In this document: positions 22,994-33,541 of the stretch, piece after piece
Layout: each line of letters opens with the position of its first letter
Position numbering within the stretch: position 1 is the stretch's first letter
Origin: Dugong dugon
Lineage: Eukaryota > Chordata > Mammalia > Sirenia > Dugongidae
Direction of reading: 5' to 3'
Assembly (NCBI GenBank): GCA_030035585.1
Contig: CM057462.1
Location: forward strand, 100,027,234 to 100,091,233
Length of the DNA: 64,000 bases
Made by a program: the position numbers and the translations under genes
The notes under the pieces: generated by a model
What the model saw: only the letters and a program-made list of their open reading frames with translations
Database searches by the model: none
Told to the model about the DNA's origin: nothing

Positions 22994-24239
22994 TACGTTA
23001 GTCCCAATACAAATTCAAAGCAAAATATTTAAGGAAAAATTAAATATAAATGTAAATATCCATATTTAAGGCAAAAATAGTTGTACATTGCTCACAGAGG
23101 AGTGAAATGTAGTATATATGTGGAAAAAAACCAAATCCTGCTCTTAGTGTGAGTTGAGGCACATATGAAATGCTTCAGACCTACATATAATAATGGGTGG
23201 AATGCATTTAATAAATTAAAAATATTTTCTTCTAAAATCTTAGGATTCAGCTTTTGTTTACTTGTACCTTAATATTTTGCAGCTGTATCTGTTCTTTTAA
23301 AGGAGTCAAGTCTTTGATATCCAAAATGATGCTATCTGTTTTATTGTTAGGGAGGTTACTAATGGGAACTGTTTGTGTATAGACTCATTTCATCTAGGTG
23401 ATGTACTAATGAATTATTGGGGAAAATTGTGTATTTTATTGAATTAGTTACATTTATGTAACTAAAATTGCTGCTATTTTCTCCTCTGTGAAGCCTTAGC
23501 TCCCTTGTTCAAATTGCTCGAAATAGGTTGCCATTGAATGCTGTAAAATAGGTAAAGAAAATGAGTTTTGCAGTCATAGAATGTCTTATTGCCCTTATTT
23601 AACCCAATCATTCTGGACATTAAACCAGACAGGCTCATGATCTTCTCTCTTCAACATGCCTCATAGGTAAGGAAAAATTAGTATTAATCTAGACTAAGAA
23701 TGTCTTATTCTTTCTTAATTTAAAACTTGTACATGCCTTTTTAATTAGAATGAGCTCTGCTCTCTTAATCTGTAGATTTTCAGTCTCATGAATTCATTAC
23801 ATTGCCACTTACTTTCAGGAACAAGCTGTATGTCCTTTAGATTATGTTAGAATGAAATTGACTTCGCTAGTCATTGTTAAGAGGAAATGGAAGACATCAG
23901 AAATTAAGTTTAGTAAGTATTTACTGGGCATCTAGTATATGCGCATTTTTGTGAGGGGAAAAAGGAACCATAACAAATGGCTTAGCTTGTTTCATTCAAA
24001 ATTGATATGAGTAATTAATTGTTCAAATGATTGGTACAAACTCTAAGTAGTGGTTTTGGAAGTTTCAGTTTTTCTCTTGTCTAATAGGAGAATTATCAAC
24101 ATAAAAGGACTGAATTTTGGGTCATTCACACAACAAATGCTTGATGAGCTAGTATCATGTATTATGGGATATAGTTGTGAAAAGCAGAAGTAGTCTCTGC
24201 CTGCACAAGTCTGGGAAAAACTTAGAAAGGGTTTTACAG
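22994..24239. other. Unique-looking AT-rich DNA
   Basis: About 1.2 kb without a recognised repeat, exon or RNA. One of the longer stretches in the window that could hold unique sequence. Confidence 0.4.
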
Positions 24240-24568
24240 GGGACTGTCAAATAAAAAACAAACGCAGACTTTAATAGGGAGAAGCTTTATTCAGAAAGAT
24301 AAGAATAAAAGGACTAGGCCAATAGAGGAAGAGATCTATTATAATATGGAGAACACGCTGATTATAAGATCTATAAGCCTCTCAAACAGTTAGGAAGAAA
24401 ACATTTTTCTTTTATAGATACAGAGTAAACAAGGCTAGAAAAAAAATCCAGATGTGGGGAAGTGGGATGAAAGGGTGACTTAATCATATAGTAAATCAGA
24501 ATGTTTTGCTCTGAGGCCAACCTGTTCTCTTGGAGGAACCTTTATAGGGAGGTAGTATGTTGGCTCAA

Positions 24569-25039
24569 TGGAGTCCCTGGGTGGCACAAAGCTTAAGCGC
24601 TTGAATATTAGCCTAGTAGTTGGCAGTTTGAACCCAGAGACATAGTAAGGGTAATGAGCACCTAGAGGCAATCTCTAAGCTGCGGCCTCCCCAGTTTCAA
24701 GATGAACAGATGTTGATAGCAGGGAGACATCAGCAGAAACAGATTTTCCCCTCTTGTCCAGCTGCCTCAGTAGGTGCCTTTCATGTTTGTGGTGCCTCAG
24801 AATGTCAGTCTGCGCCTCATCTGGTGGCCCACCTTGGACTTGTGCCTGGGGGCAAGTGCCCAGCTCTGCCCCCACCTGGTGCCTCAAATTGAAGCCACCC
24901 AGAGGTGCCTAGGAAAACAGGCAAGATGATCTGCTTCCAAAAGGTCACAGCCTTGACAACCCTATGGAACAGTTCTACTCTGAACATGTGGGGTCACCAT
25001 GAGTTGGAATCAAGTCGACCAAAACCAACAACAAAAACA
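24569..25039 (+). mobile_element. AfroSINE2-like SINE with internal foreign insert
   Basis: The head is AGTCCCTGGGTGGCAC..., with AGTTTGAACCC at 24628-24638. The SINE body resumes at about 24896 with CCACCCAGAGGTGCCTAGG and runs to ATGAGTTGGAATCAAGTCGA and CCAACAACAAAAACAG. The flanks GTATGTTGGCTCA and GTACATTGACTCA look like a 13-bp target-site duplication with three transitions. It sits inside a solo LTR. About 260 bases of unrelated sequence interrupt it. Confidence 0.7.
24640..24895. other. Unidentified GC-richer insert within a SINE
   Basis: This stretch is GC-richer than its surroundings and contains repeated GTGCCT and GAGGC words (GTGCCTGGGGGCAAGTGCCC). A 70-codon open frame on the minus strand has no motif I know. 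It separates the two halves of an AfroSINE and shows no poly(A) tail or clear duplication. Origin unknown. Confidence 0.4.
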
Positions 25040-25080
25040 GTACATTGACTCAGACTGACGGTGGGCCAAGGTTCAGGGAC

Positions 25081-25866
25081 TTGGGGAAAACAGAGAAACT
25101 TAATCAATGTTTGGTTAAGAAGCATTTTGTTTCTGGTTTATCAGTGGGGACAAACAATTCAGTTACTCAGAGAATGGGAATTTGGAGGGTCTGTATCTGG
25201 TGTTATCATAGGTAAATAAGGAGACGTCTATGAGTCTTATCTAAGTCCTGTGAGGAGGGTGGCTATTTGTATAACTGAACACAGTGAGTGAGAGGATTTA
25301 ACCATCGCTAATTTCCGGTATCACAGGATTCAGGCAGAATTCAACAGTCAGAACAGAGTCTTCTACCGAGAGGCATTTTTGAGATTTCAAAAAGGGATGA
25401 CTAATGTGGTACTCTTTGTCGAGGCTCAAAAGAACCCTGAGGGGAGACCTGTGATTTCAGGCATGTTCTCCCTTGTCTGCACTGCTCAGTGAAAGAACCT
25501 TTGTTGATTGATTTCCCCACTTGCCTGGGCACTTGGCTCTAAATTTGTCAAATGCTGCCATTCAGATTCTCACCCGACACTAGACTGCAAAACACACTTG
25601 GATTGTTAAATCCATGCAAAAATGAGATTGTGGTTAAAACACAGTAAAACATACTGTTCTTCAGGGCAAATATTTTTATTCTTAAGTGGAAAAAAAAAAG
25701 CCTGCTGTAGCTGGATAGCTTACAATAAATCAATACTCTCCTGTTAAACTAGGTGCTACAGAATGAGTATGCTTTAAGTATTTCAGATCTTCAAGGAAAA
25801 TAACTTGCACTGAACTCATGCATTATTATAAAATTATATCATTTTTGAGGGATGGTAAGGTAAAAC
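25081..25866. other. Unassigned DNA between LTR and SINE
   Basis: No gene or family recognised. A further LTR-derived or old LINE origin is possible. Confidence 0.35.
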
Positions 25867-26077
25867 TGGAGTCCCTGGTGGTGCAAATGGTTAATGCGCT
25901 CAACCTCTAACAAAAAGGTTGGCTGCTGGAGCCCGCCCAGAGGAGCCTGGAAAGAAAGGCCTGATGATCTACTTCTGAAAAATCAGCCGCTGAAAATGCT
26001 ATGGAGCTCAGGTCCACTATGACACACATGGGGTCTTCATCAGTAGGAGTTGACTGGATGGCAACTGGTTTGAGTTC
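25867..26077 (+). mobile_element. AfroSINE2-like SINE, plus strand
   Basis: Starts GGAGTCCCTGGTGGTGCAAATGG, continues with AAAGGCCTGATGATCTACTTC and ends GGATGGCAACTGGTTTGAG with a following G run. The GATCTACTTCTGAAAAATCAG segment resembles the 5' region of the RTE at 43630. Confidence 0.85.
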
Positions 26078-26184
26078 TTTTGGGGGGGGGTGTTAAAGCG
26101 AAACTGATGTGTTTTCTTGCATGTGGTAGCTTTCTTGTATCTATAAATATAAAGGTGTGCATATGTCTATATGTCAGATCGTGA

Positions 26185-26435
26185 AGATTTTATCCTGTGT
26201 CAGGTACTTTGCTAAGTGCTTTACATATATTATCTAAGTTAAGCATTAATCATCAGGCAAACCTTGAGATAGTTACTACCATTAGTGAGATTTTATAGGT
26301 GAGGAAATTGTTGCTTAGAGAAGTAAAATAACTTATTTAATTTTATAGAACTATCAAGTGGCAAGTTCTGGTTTATAAACCAGATATTCCTGATTATTCT
26401 AAAGCCTGTCTTCCCAACCATCCTGCTATACTATT
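26185..26435 (+). mobile_element. MIR SINE
   Basis: Core phrases include CTAAGTGCTTTACATATATT, TAGGTGAGGAAATTG and AAGTGGCAAGTTCTGG, in MIR order. Ancient, mammal-wide. Confidence 0.8.
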
Positions 26436-26447
26436 TGTATCTATTTG

Positions 26448-26899
26448 TATTAGTTTTGTATGGCTGCTGTAACAAAGTACCACAAACTAGATGCTTATAA
26501 AAACAGAAACTTACTGTTTGAGAAGTTTGGAGTCTAGAGGTCTGAAATCAGGGTGTTGACTTGGGTATTGATTTCTTCTGAGGGTTCTGAGGGAAAATCT
26601 ATATCATACTCAACTCCTAGCTTCTAGTGATGACTGACAATCCCTGATGTTTCTTGGTTTGTAAATGCATCATTCCAATTCTGCCTCCATCTTGATATGG
26701 CTGCCTTCTCTGTGTCTGTCTCTTCTCCTCATTTATAAGGACGCTACTTATATTGAATCAAGACCACCCTACACCAGTATAACCTCGTGTTAACTAATAA
26801 CATCTTTGAAGACCCTGTTTCCAAACTTGGTCACATTCACAGGTACAGGGGATTAAGACTTCAACATATCTTATTAGGGGATATAATTCAATTCATGTT
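26448..26899 (-). mobile_element. MLT1/MST-type LTR (ERVL-MaLR), minus strand
   Basis: GTATGGCTGCTGTAACAAAG at the left and GACTTCAACATATCTTATTA...ATAATTCAATTCATG at the right are the reverse complement of a MaLR LTR. It is old and solo. An RTE copy begins right at its end. Confidence 0.8.
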
Positions 26900-27565
26900 G
26901 TTGTTGTTAAGTGCCATCAAGTCTGTTCTGACTCATAGCGACCCCAAACCCTGGTGGCGTCGTGGTTAAGAGCTTCAGCTGCTATCCAAAAGGTTGGCAT
27001 TTCAAATCTACCAGGCACTCCTTGGAAACCCTCCAGGGCAGTTCTACTCTGTCCTATAGGGTCACTATGAGTTGGAATCAACTCGACGGCAATGGCTTTC
27101 GTTTTATTTTTTTTTGTTACATCAGAAGGAAACATTGCCTGGTCCTGCACCATCCTCACAATAGTTACTACGTTTGAGCTCATTGTTGCAGCCACTGTGT
27201 CAATCCATCTCGTTGAGGGTCTTCGTCTTTTTCACTGACCCTGTACTTTACCAAGCATGAGGTCCTTCTCCAGGGACTGGTCCCTCCTGATCACATGTTC
27301 AAAGTAAGTGAGATGAAATTTTGCCATCCACACGTCTAAGGAGCATTCTGGCTGTACTTCTTCCAAGGAGAGATTTGTTTGTTCTTCTGGCAGTCCATGA
27401 TATATTCAGTATTCTTTAGGAGCACCATAATTCAAAGACATCAATTCTTTTTTGCTCTTCCTTGTTCATTGCCTAGCTTTCACATGCGAATGATTGAAAA
27501 TACCATGACTTGTGTCAGGCACACCTTAGTCCTCAAAGTAACATTATTTAAAGTTTTATTTGTCT
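26900..27565 (-). mobile_element. RTE 3' end with a SINE inside
   Basis: TTGTTGTTGTTAAGTGCCATC at the left is the RTE tail. The coding part continues from 27115 to about 27565 (CAGGGACTGGTCCCTCCTG, GCAGTCCATGATATATTC). The copy is 5' truncated. A plus-strand AfroSINE sits at 26945-27110, splitting GCGACCC from the following GTTACATCAGAAGG. Confidence 0.85.
26945..27110 (+). mobile_element. AfroSINE inside an RTE copy
   Basis: AAACCCTGGTGGCGTCGTGG head, AAGGTTGGCATTTCAAATC over the B box, then CAACTCGACGGCAATGG and a T run. Orientation is opposite to the RTE it interrupts, so it is the younger insertion. Confidence 0.9.
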
Positions 27566-28318
27566 AGACTGTAATTATTTTTCTTCCAAAGATTTATACT
27601 CTTATTTAACACACACCCTTGCAGACTTTTGCAGATTAAAATTAAAATCTAGTATTTCAGTCTGCAAAACATTTATTAACCCTTATTAACAGTTATTGGT
27701 GCCAACCCCTCTAGCCAGCCCCTTTTCTGTTGTTGCCGGCTGAAAACCCCAGGTTTTACTTGGCATGACTTGTTACAGCCAATAAACAAGAGGCCAAGGT
27801 GGGAGATCAGAAAGACACCTTTGTTTCATTGTACAAGGAAAGGAGCAATCGGGGCTGTTGCCTCCAAGACTGCTTGTAGGCAGCTTGAGGAGGTAGGCTT
27901 TTACAGAGATCAAAAAAGGAAGTGTAAATTCATCGTGAATATACAGGATTGACCTTCACGAAGGCACTCAGAGCTTGGGGATGACTATGCATTTTCTTTA
28001 GACAAGGGTTCCATCCCCCAGGATGGAGGAAGAGGTTGATTTTCTTTCATTAGGATGTTAAGTTTTCACACAGAGGTAGGTTGAGGCCACCAATGGCTCA
28101 TTCTGTGGTTATCTTGTCAAGGACAATTTCAGAAGAATGTGGAGCCTATTTTGCTCAGTGTAGGAGGATAGGCCAGAGCAGGTGTCTCTTAGAAGTGTTG
28201 GGCCCTGAGGCTGCCTGTCTCACTATTGCTGTACATTGATGGTTACCATATCTTCAAAAACATTTAAAATAGGTCTGAAGTCTTCCACAATATAATTAAA
28301 GCAACTATTACATCTTCA
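27566..28318. other. Unclassified, possibly LTR-derived DNA
   Basis: From about 27735 (TGTTGCCGGCTGAAAACC) to about 28240 (CTATTGCTGTACA) the composition and TG...CA-like limits suggest an old LTR, but I could neither name it nor find a target-site duplication. No gene seen. Confidence 0.3.
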
Positions 28319-28743
28319 TGTTGTTGTTGTTAGGTGCCGTTGAGTTGGTTCTGACTCATAGTGATCCTATGTAGAACAGAACGAAACACTGCCCAGTCCT
28401 GCGTCATCCTCACAGTAGTTGTTATGCTTGAGCCCATTGTTGCAACTACTGTGTCAGTCCATTTCGTTGAGGGTCTTCCTCTTTTTTGCTGACCCTCTAC
28501 CAAGCATGATGTCCTTCTCCAGGGACTGGTCCCTCCTGATAACATGTCCAAAGCATGTGAGACATAGTTTCACCATCCTTGCTTCTAAGGAGCATTCTGG
28601 CTGTACTTCTTTCAAGACAGATCTGTTCGTTCTTTTGGCAGTCCATGATATATTCAATATTCTTCGTCAACACCACAATTCAAAGGTGTCAATTCTACTT
28701 CAGTCTTCCTTATTCATTGTCCAGCTTTCGCATGTAAATCATG
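28319..28743 (-). mobile_element. RTE 3' end, 5' truncated
   Basis: The tail TTGTTGTTGTTAGGTGCCG is followed by the reverse-complemented coding end. The minus strand encodes VIRRDQSLEKDIMLGRGSAK and KWTDTVVATMGSSITTTVRM, the RTE C-terminal signature. Confidence 0.9.
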
Positions 28744-28859
28744 TATGATATCTATTTTTTTCTCCTCCAAATCTGGTCTACTAGTTTTATTTTCTCTCTA
28801 CCCTATGCCTGAATATTTTATGCTCTTGTACTGCTTTCCAGTGACCTGGCATTCTGGAA

Positions 28860-29040
28860 ATTTTCTGGATTTTTCCTTAGAGCAAAAGTATCCAACTGAT
28901 GGTTCATAATTGAAATTGGATTTACAGACCTGGTATGTTTAACTTGCACAATGTTTTTAAGATTTTTTTTAGGCCAACAGTTAAAATTGAGGAAATTTCA
29001 TGTGAAATGCCTGGCAACATTGGACCTGCACTCCTGCATG
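28860..29040. mobile_element. Possible hAT-type MITE relic
   Basis: CCAACTGATGGTTCATAATTG and GGCCAACAGTTAAAATTGAGG recall medium-reiterated hAT relics. Ends are not clear. Confidence 0.25.
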
Positions 29041-29461
29041 TAATTAACTAGCAATCAATAGTAGGTGCCACTTTGGGTGGGATGTACTCTCTCTAGTTTG
29101 GCACAGACACAACCACTCACACTTGGTTTTCCAATTCTAGGCCAAATTTCAGTTCCATTTATCACTGTGGTCATATTGCTTATTTTCTCAGAGTTGATAA
29201 ACATTTCTCTATACTGTGTCTTAAAAGCGAGAAAATAGAAAAATGTACTCACAGGTTCATGTGCTTCAAGAAAAATGGAACAAAGTGTATTTCTCTCTGG
29301 GTGTAAAGAATATTTGGCAATCTTTTATATATAATCAAAACGCATGAAGTATATCCACCCCTTGCCCCCACTAATTTACATTACCTCCCTGGTGACTAAA
29401 TTTGTGATGTTGGCTTTGGGGTAAACCTGCATATTCATAGACACTGAAGAATTAACAAAAG
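29041..29461. other. Unassigned DNA
   Basis: No exon or repeat family recognised. Confidence 0.4.
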
Positions 29462-29473
29462 GAACTAGGGCTA

Positions 29474-29678
29474 ACCAAAACAAACAAACCCGTTGCCATC
29501 AAGTTGATTATGACTGAATCATAGCCACCCTATAGGATAGAGTAGAACTGCCCCATAGGGTTGTAGTATTTACAGAAGCAAACTGCCACATCTTTCTTCC
29601 ACAGTGGCTACTGGGTTTGAACCTCTGACCTTTTGGTAAGCAGCTGAGCACTTAACCACTGTGCCACCAGGGCTCCTT
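29474..29678 (-). mobile_element. AfroSINE, minus strand, complete, with 12-bp duplication
   Basis: Flanked by GAACTAGGGCTA at 29462-29473 and 29679-29690. The tail is AACCCGTTGCCATCAAG and the head is ACTGTGCCACCAGGGCTCC. This is the longer subtype with the GCAAACTGCCACATCTTTC middle. The perfect duplication argues for recent insertion. Confidence 0.93.
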
Positions 29679-29919
29679 GAACTAGGGCTAGAGTTACCTG
29701 AGTTTTCTTGATTCACAGTTTTATTTCTTTAGGGTCACCCACACTTTGAAGCTTTAATATATAAACCACAAAGTTAATTGAATGATTGAGCAAATTTCGT
29801 TTGTAAAGAGTTATGTGTAAAAAGTAGTCACCTCCATTATTGCTTTATCTTGAAAAAGTTTGTAAAATTTTTTCTTCTTTTAAATAAAATAAAGTAAATT
29901 TTACCTATAGTATATAATA

Positions 29920-30088
29920 TCCAGAGCCCTGGTGACACAGTGGTAAAGAGCTACAGTGAGCTACAGCTTCTAACCAAAAGGTTGGCAGTTTGAATCCACC
30001 AGCCGTTCCTTGGAACCCTATGGGGCAATTCTGTACTATCCTACAGGGTCACTATGAGTCAGAATCGACTCAATGGCAACGAGTTACA
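29920..30088 (+). mobile_element. AfroSINE, plus strand
   Basis: GAGCCCTGGTGACACAGTGG head, GCAGTTTGAATCCACC over the B box, and GACTCAATGGCAACGAG end. It contains a small local duplication GAGCTACAGTGAGCTACAG in the head. Confidence 0.9.
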
Positions 30089-30120
30089 GTATTCAGTTAT
30101 ACATTAGTTACCTAACCAGT

Positions 30121-30605
30121 ATGCCTGCCTCCTTTCTCCCTTACTAACAGAATCCTTATTCTTTTGAAGCAGCAATGGGTCCAATGAAAAATATTCATCT
30201 CCCAGATGGAGCTAAGAGGAGTCATGCAACCCAGACAATGAGATGATGCAGAATTCTACTAGATGGGGTTTCTGAGAAAATTATTTTTTTGTTAGTATTA
30301 AGGGACAGCCTCAGTTGGCATACTCCTTTTTTGTACTTTATCCTTAACCTTCTTCCTGCCTAAAATGCATATGCAGCTTCTGAAGGTAGAACAGCCATTT
30401 TGTGACTATGAGGACAAAAGCCACATGCTAAAATTGAGTGAGAAAAAGTTAGATGGAGCCTAAATTCTTTATGGGTTTATGGAGTTGCCATGCCAGCCTT
30501 GGACCACCTACTTTGATATTTCTAGTTACTTGAGAAAAATATTCCTCTATTTTGTTAAGTCTCTGTAATCAGGTTTCTGATGTATGCAGCCAAATGCAAT
30601 TCATA
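30121..30605 (+). mobile_element. Ancient interspersed repeat, family uncertain
   Basis: CCATGCCAGCCTTGGACCACC and GTTACTTGAGAAAAATATTCC recall a mammal-wide medium-reiterated repeat. The region at 32660-33120 looks like another copy. Confidence 0.45.
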
Positions 30606-30639
30606 ATTAGTAAAGAATTGGAAATCTGGAAGTGGGTTG

Positions 30640-31670
30640 TTATAGATAACAGTTCTTAAAGTGTAGAGTGGATTGTGCTTTGGAAAGTAATATTGCCTGG
30701 AAAACTGGTGATGCTTGTGATGTAATAGCAAAATACTTGATCAAACTATTGCTTGCTCTAACTTGGTCACATATCATCTGCAGATGGAGGCTGTAGTGTG
30801 AAGAGAACTCATAGGAGAAATTCACAACATTATCTGTGATCACTTCCAGCAAAATCCTGAAAGACAGAGAGAACACAAATCTAAATTTGGCTTATCTGTA
30901 AGCTAGTGTGACAAACTCATCCCGTTTTGCCTGAGACTATCCCAGTTTTAAAACTGAAAGTCTCATGTCTTGGAAACTTTTTTAGTCTTGGGCAAACTGA
31001 ATGCTCAGTTATCTTACTGCAAGCAAGGGTGGAAGGAAGTAGACCTTTAATAAGGGAGACACTCTTTGCCCACAGCCTTCAATCTATATCGACTGAGAGC
31101 TTTGCAAAAAAAAAAATTTTCTTTTGTTTTCCAGCTGCCTCTGTTCTGTCACTAAAGTCAATGCAAACAAAATTGCACCCTCAACAAGAAATCATATTTG
31201 GGCTTCAGGTCTGTCTTAAGCACCTTCCCTTAAGGGTTCTCAGCCAGACAAAGGGAGTGAGCCCACCAGCCATTGCTTTGAATTCACTTAAGATAATGTC
31301 AATTAAGCAGTGGCCCAGAAAGGAATGGGCTGAGCACTGAAGCCACAGGGTAAAAGAAGGGAAACAAACCTTAAAGATCATGTCCACACATGATCTTTGG
31401 TTGTGATCGCTCCACAAGGAATTGAACAGAGCAATGCTTATTTTTAGAGGGAATTCTATTGCCAAAGATACACAAACTTGACAAGCAACAGCCTATTGCT
31501 TAATTCAACTCTTTAAGGCTATGTATAGGTCCCCCAACATACACTGAGTATGACTGGGCTATGAAAACTGTATAGCTCCAGGTAAAGCGTTCTCAATAAT
31601 GTACACCTCCTATATAGCTTTGGAGGGTAACAGACAAAGAGAATCCCTCTGGAGGCCAAATTAATATCCC
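30640..31670. other. Mostly unassigned; possible hAT relic at 30907-31010
   Basis: GAGACTATCCCAGTTTTAAAAC near 30932 resembles the GGGACTGTCCCGGTTTT words of some hAT relics. The remainder shows no exon or repeat I recognise. A 137-codon open frame (30927-31340) overlaps the relic and has no domain. Confidence 0.35.
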
Positions 31671-31681
31671 TGGAGGTCAAT

Positions 31682-31854
31682 GGGGCACTCTGGTGGGGTA
31701 GCAGTTAAGAGCTATGACTGCTGACTAAAAGGTCGGCAGTTCGAATCCACCAGCCACTCCTTGGAAACCCTATGGGACAATTCTAGTCTGTCCTCTGGGG
31801 TCGCTATGAGTCAGAATTGACTCCACGGCAACGGATTTGGTTTTTTTTTTGGTT
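31682..31854 (+). mobile_element. AfroSINE with clear B box and near-perfect duplication
   Basis: B box AGTTCGAATCC at 31738-31748, the best preserved in the window. End ACGGCAACGGATTTGG and a T run. Flanks TGGAGGTCAAT (31671-31681) and TGGAGGTAAAT (31855-31865) differ at one base. Confidence 0.93.
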
Positions 31855-31885
31855 TGGAGGTAAATAGACAAGGGAGAGGATAGAG

Positions 31886-32213
31886 AGCTGCACTGTCCCA
31901 TACTGTAGCCACTAGCTACATGTGGCCATCAAGAGCTTGAAATGTGGCTAGTACAAATTAAGATGTGCTGTAAATGTAACATACACACTGGATTTCAAAG
32001 ACAGTATGAGGGAACAAATATGAACTATCTAATACTTTTTTCTTATTGATTACAAGTTGAAATAATAAGATTTTGGATATATTGGGTTAAAATGAATTGT
32101 TAAAATTAATTTCACCTGTTTTTACTTTTTTTAAATGGACCTATGAAAAAAATTTAAATTACGTATATGGCTAGCCATTGTGACTCATGGTATATTCTTA
32201 TTGGACAGTGGAG
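31886..32213. mobile_element. hAT-Charlie-type MITE (MER58/MER33-like)
   Basis: The left end CACTGTCCCATACTGTAG and the reverse complement of the right end, CACTGTCCAATAAGAAT, form imperfect inverted repeats. CCACTAGCTACATGTGGCC is the typical inner word. Non-autonomous and ancient. Confidence 0.65.
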
Positions 32214-32655
32214 ATCTAGAGTATAACTAGATTTAGGGCTACCAGACCAGATAATAAAAATTATACTTCACCGCAGTCTAGGAAGTCTTACTATTCCTGC
32301 CCAGTAAAATTAGATATTTTCTATGGACTAGTGACTGCTGAGTGTTTTCCATTCTCCTCTGTTCAGAATGTTTTAATTTTGGTTATTCTTTTTCTAACTT
32401 GTCTCTTAGTTCATTAGAGATAATTAGCTTAAATCTCTTATATCATTAGAACTGATGGAGATCACTGAATATCACCATGTGATTCAGGACTTCAAACTAG
32501 ATGGAAGAACATGATGGAACTTTGGAGTTGTCCCTTAGACAGAGGATGAATATGTTCTGTGATGGGTTGAAAGGTGTATATGGATGTTGAACAGCCAAAA
32601 GTTTGGACTGTGTCCAAAAGTTTGGACTACACTGCTTGTAGTCTGTTAAATGTCC
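32214..32655. other. Unassigned DNA
   Basis: No family recognised. Contains a short direct repeat AAAAGTTTGGACT at about 32599 and 32616. Confidence 0.4.
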
Positions 32656-32659
32656 ATTC

Positions 32660-33120
32660 TCTTCCTTTTTTTTAAATTATCAGACCTCTAATTTTGGTGA
32701 GGTTGGCAATATGCCCAGCTAAAATTACTTTATCTCAAGACTCCTGTGCAACTAGGGTGTTAATGTGACCTAGTTCTGGCCAAGGAGATGTCAGTGAAAG
32801 TCTATTTAGTGGGTATTCTGGGAAAATTATTGTTTTTCTGATTAAAAAGAAAGTTAGGGCTTGAATGACATATACTTCCTCTGCCCTTCCTTACTTCTTC
32901 CTGACTGTAATATGGATAGAATTATGTGGAAGTAGAGCAACCACCTTGTGGCCATAAGGATGAAGGTGACTTGCTAAGGTGGGTAGACCAGAAAGCCACA
33001 AGAAGCCTTGGTTCTAGATGCCTTCCTTGAGCATTGTACCAGCCCTGGACTGTGTTCCTTCCCCTAGACTTCTTGTTATGTGAACAAAATAAATCCTTAT
33101 TTGGGTAAACCCTGGTAATT
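32660..33120 (+). mobile_element. Ancient interspersed repeat, family uncertain
   Basis: CCAGCTAAAATTACTTTATC, GTTCTGGCCAAGGAGATGTC, CCTTGTGGCCATAAGGATG and CAAAATAAATCCTTATTTGGG follow a known mammal-wide order, related to 30121-30605. Confidence 0.5.
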
Positions 33121-33154
33121 GTTACATGTGAATGCAAGCAACCTATGATACTAA

Positions 33155-33365
33155 AGGGAACTAACATTTATTGATGACCCTTTATTGGGAGCTTCACATA
33201 TATTATTTTATTTAATCCTTGTTACAGAACTTTAAAGATGAAGAAACTGAGCCTCAGGGGAATTCAATAACTAATCTAGGGTTACACAGCTGGTATACAG
33301 AGGAGCTTGGGTATGAGACCTGGTCTTTGATACCCCATGTAATCATCACCATCATTATAGGGTTA
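33155..33365 (+). mobile_element. MIR SINE interrupted at its end by an AfroSINE
   Basis: AACTAACATTTATTGATG, CACATATATTATTTTATTT, GATGAAGAAACTGAGCCTC and GGTTACACAGCTGGTA follow the MIR order. Confidence 0.8.
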
Positions 33366-33528
33366 AAAACCAAACCAAACCTGTTGCTGTCGAGTGGATT
33401 CCTACTCATGGTAACCCTACAGGACAGAGTAGAACCGCCCCATAGGGTTTCCAAGGGCAGCTGGTGGATTCGAACTGCTGACCTTTTGGTTAGCAGCTGA
33501 ACTCTTAACCACTGTGCCACCGGGGCTC
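33366..33528 (-). mobile_element. AfroSINE, minus strand, 13-bp duplication
   Basis: Flanked by CATTATAGGGTTA at 33353-33365 and 33529-33541, a perfect 13-bp duplication. Tail CCTGTTGCTGTCGAGTGG, B-box region GATTCGAACTGCTGACC, head GTGCCACCGGGGCTC. Confidence 0.95.
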
Positions 33529-33541
33529 CATTATAGGGTTA

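Larger units (their letters stand above)
24245..25075 (-). mobile_element. Solo ERV LTR split by a SINE
   Basis: The ends are TG (24245) and CA (25075), flanked by GGGAC at 24240-24244 and 25076-25080. On the minus strand the LTR carries a TATA-like TCTATAAAAGAAAAA and, near its 3' end, TGAATAAAGCTTCTCCC, a polyadenylation signal in the usual place, then GTCTGCGTTTGTTTTTTATT. About 0.37 kb is LTR; the rest is an inserted SINE. A solo LTR fossil of a class I-like retrovirus; subfamily not determined. Confidence 0.7.

Noticed and set aside
24675-24887. 70-codon minus-strand frame in the GC-richer insert as a coding exon
   Set aside because: Too short, no motif, no splice context, and bounded by SINE halves.
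27735-28240. A second solo LTR with TG...CA ends
   Set aside because: Possible, but no flanking duplication and no family match; kept only as unclassified.
30927-31340. 137-codon open frame as a host gene
   Set aside because: It overlaps a likely hAT relic, has no domain, and the frame's composition is not gene-like.
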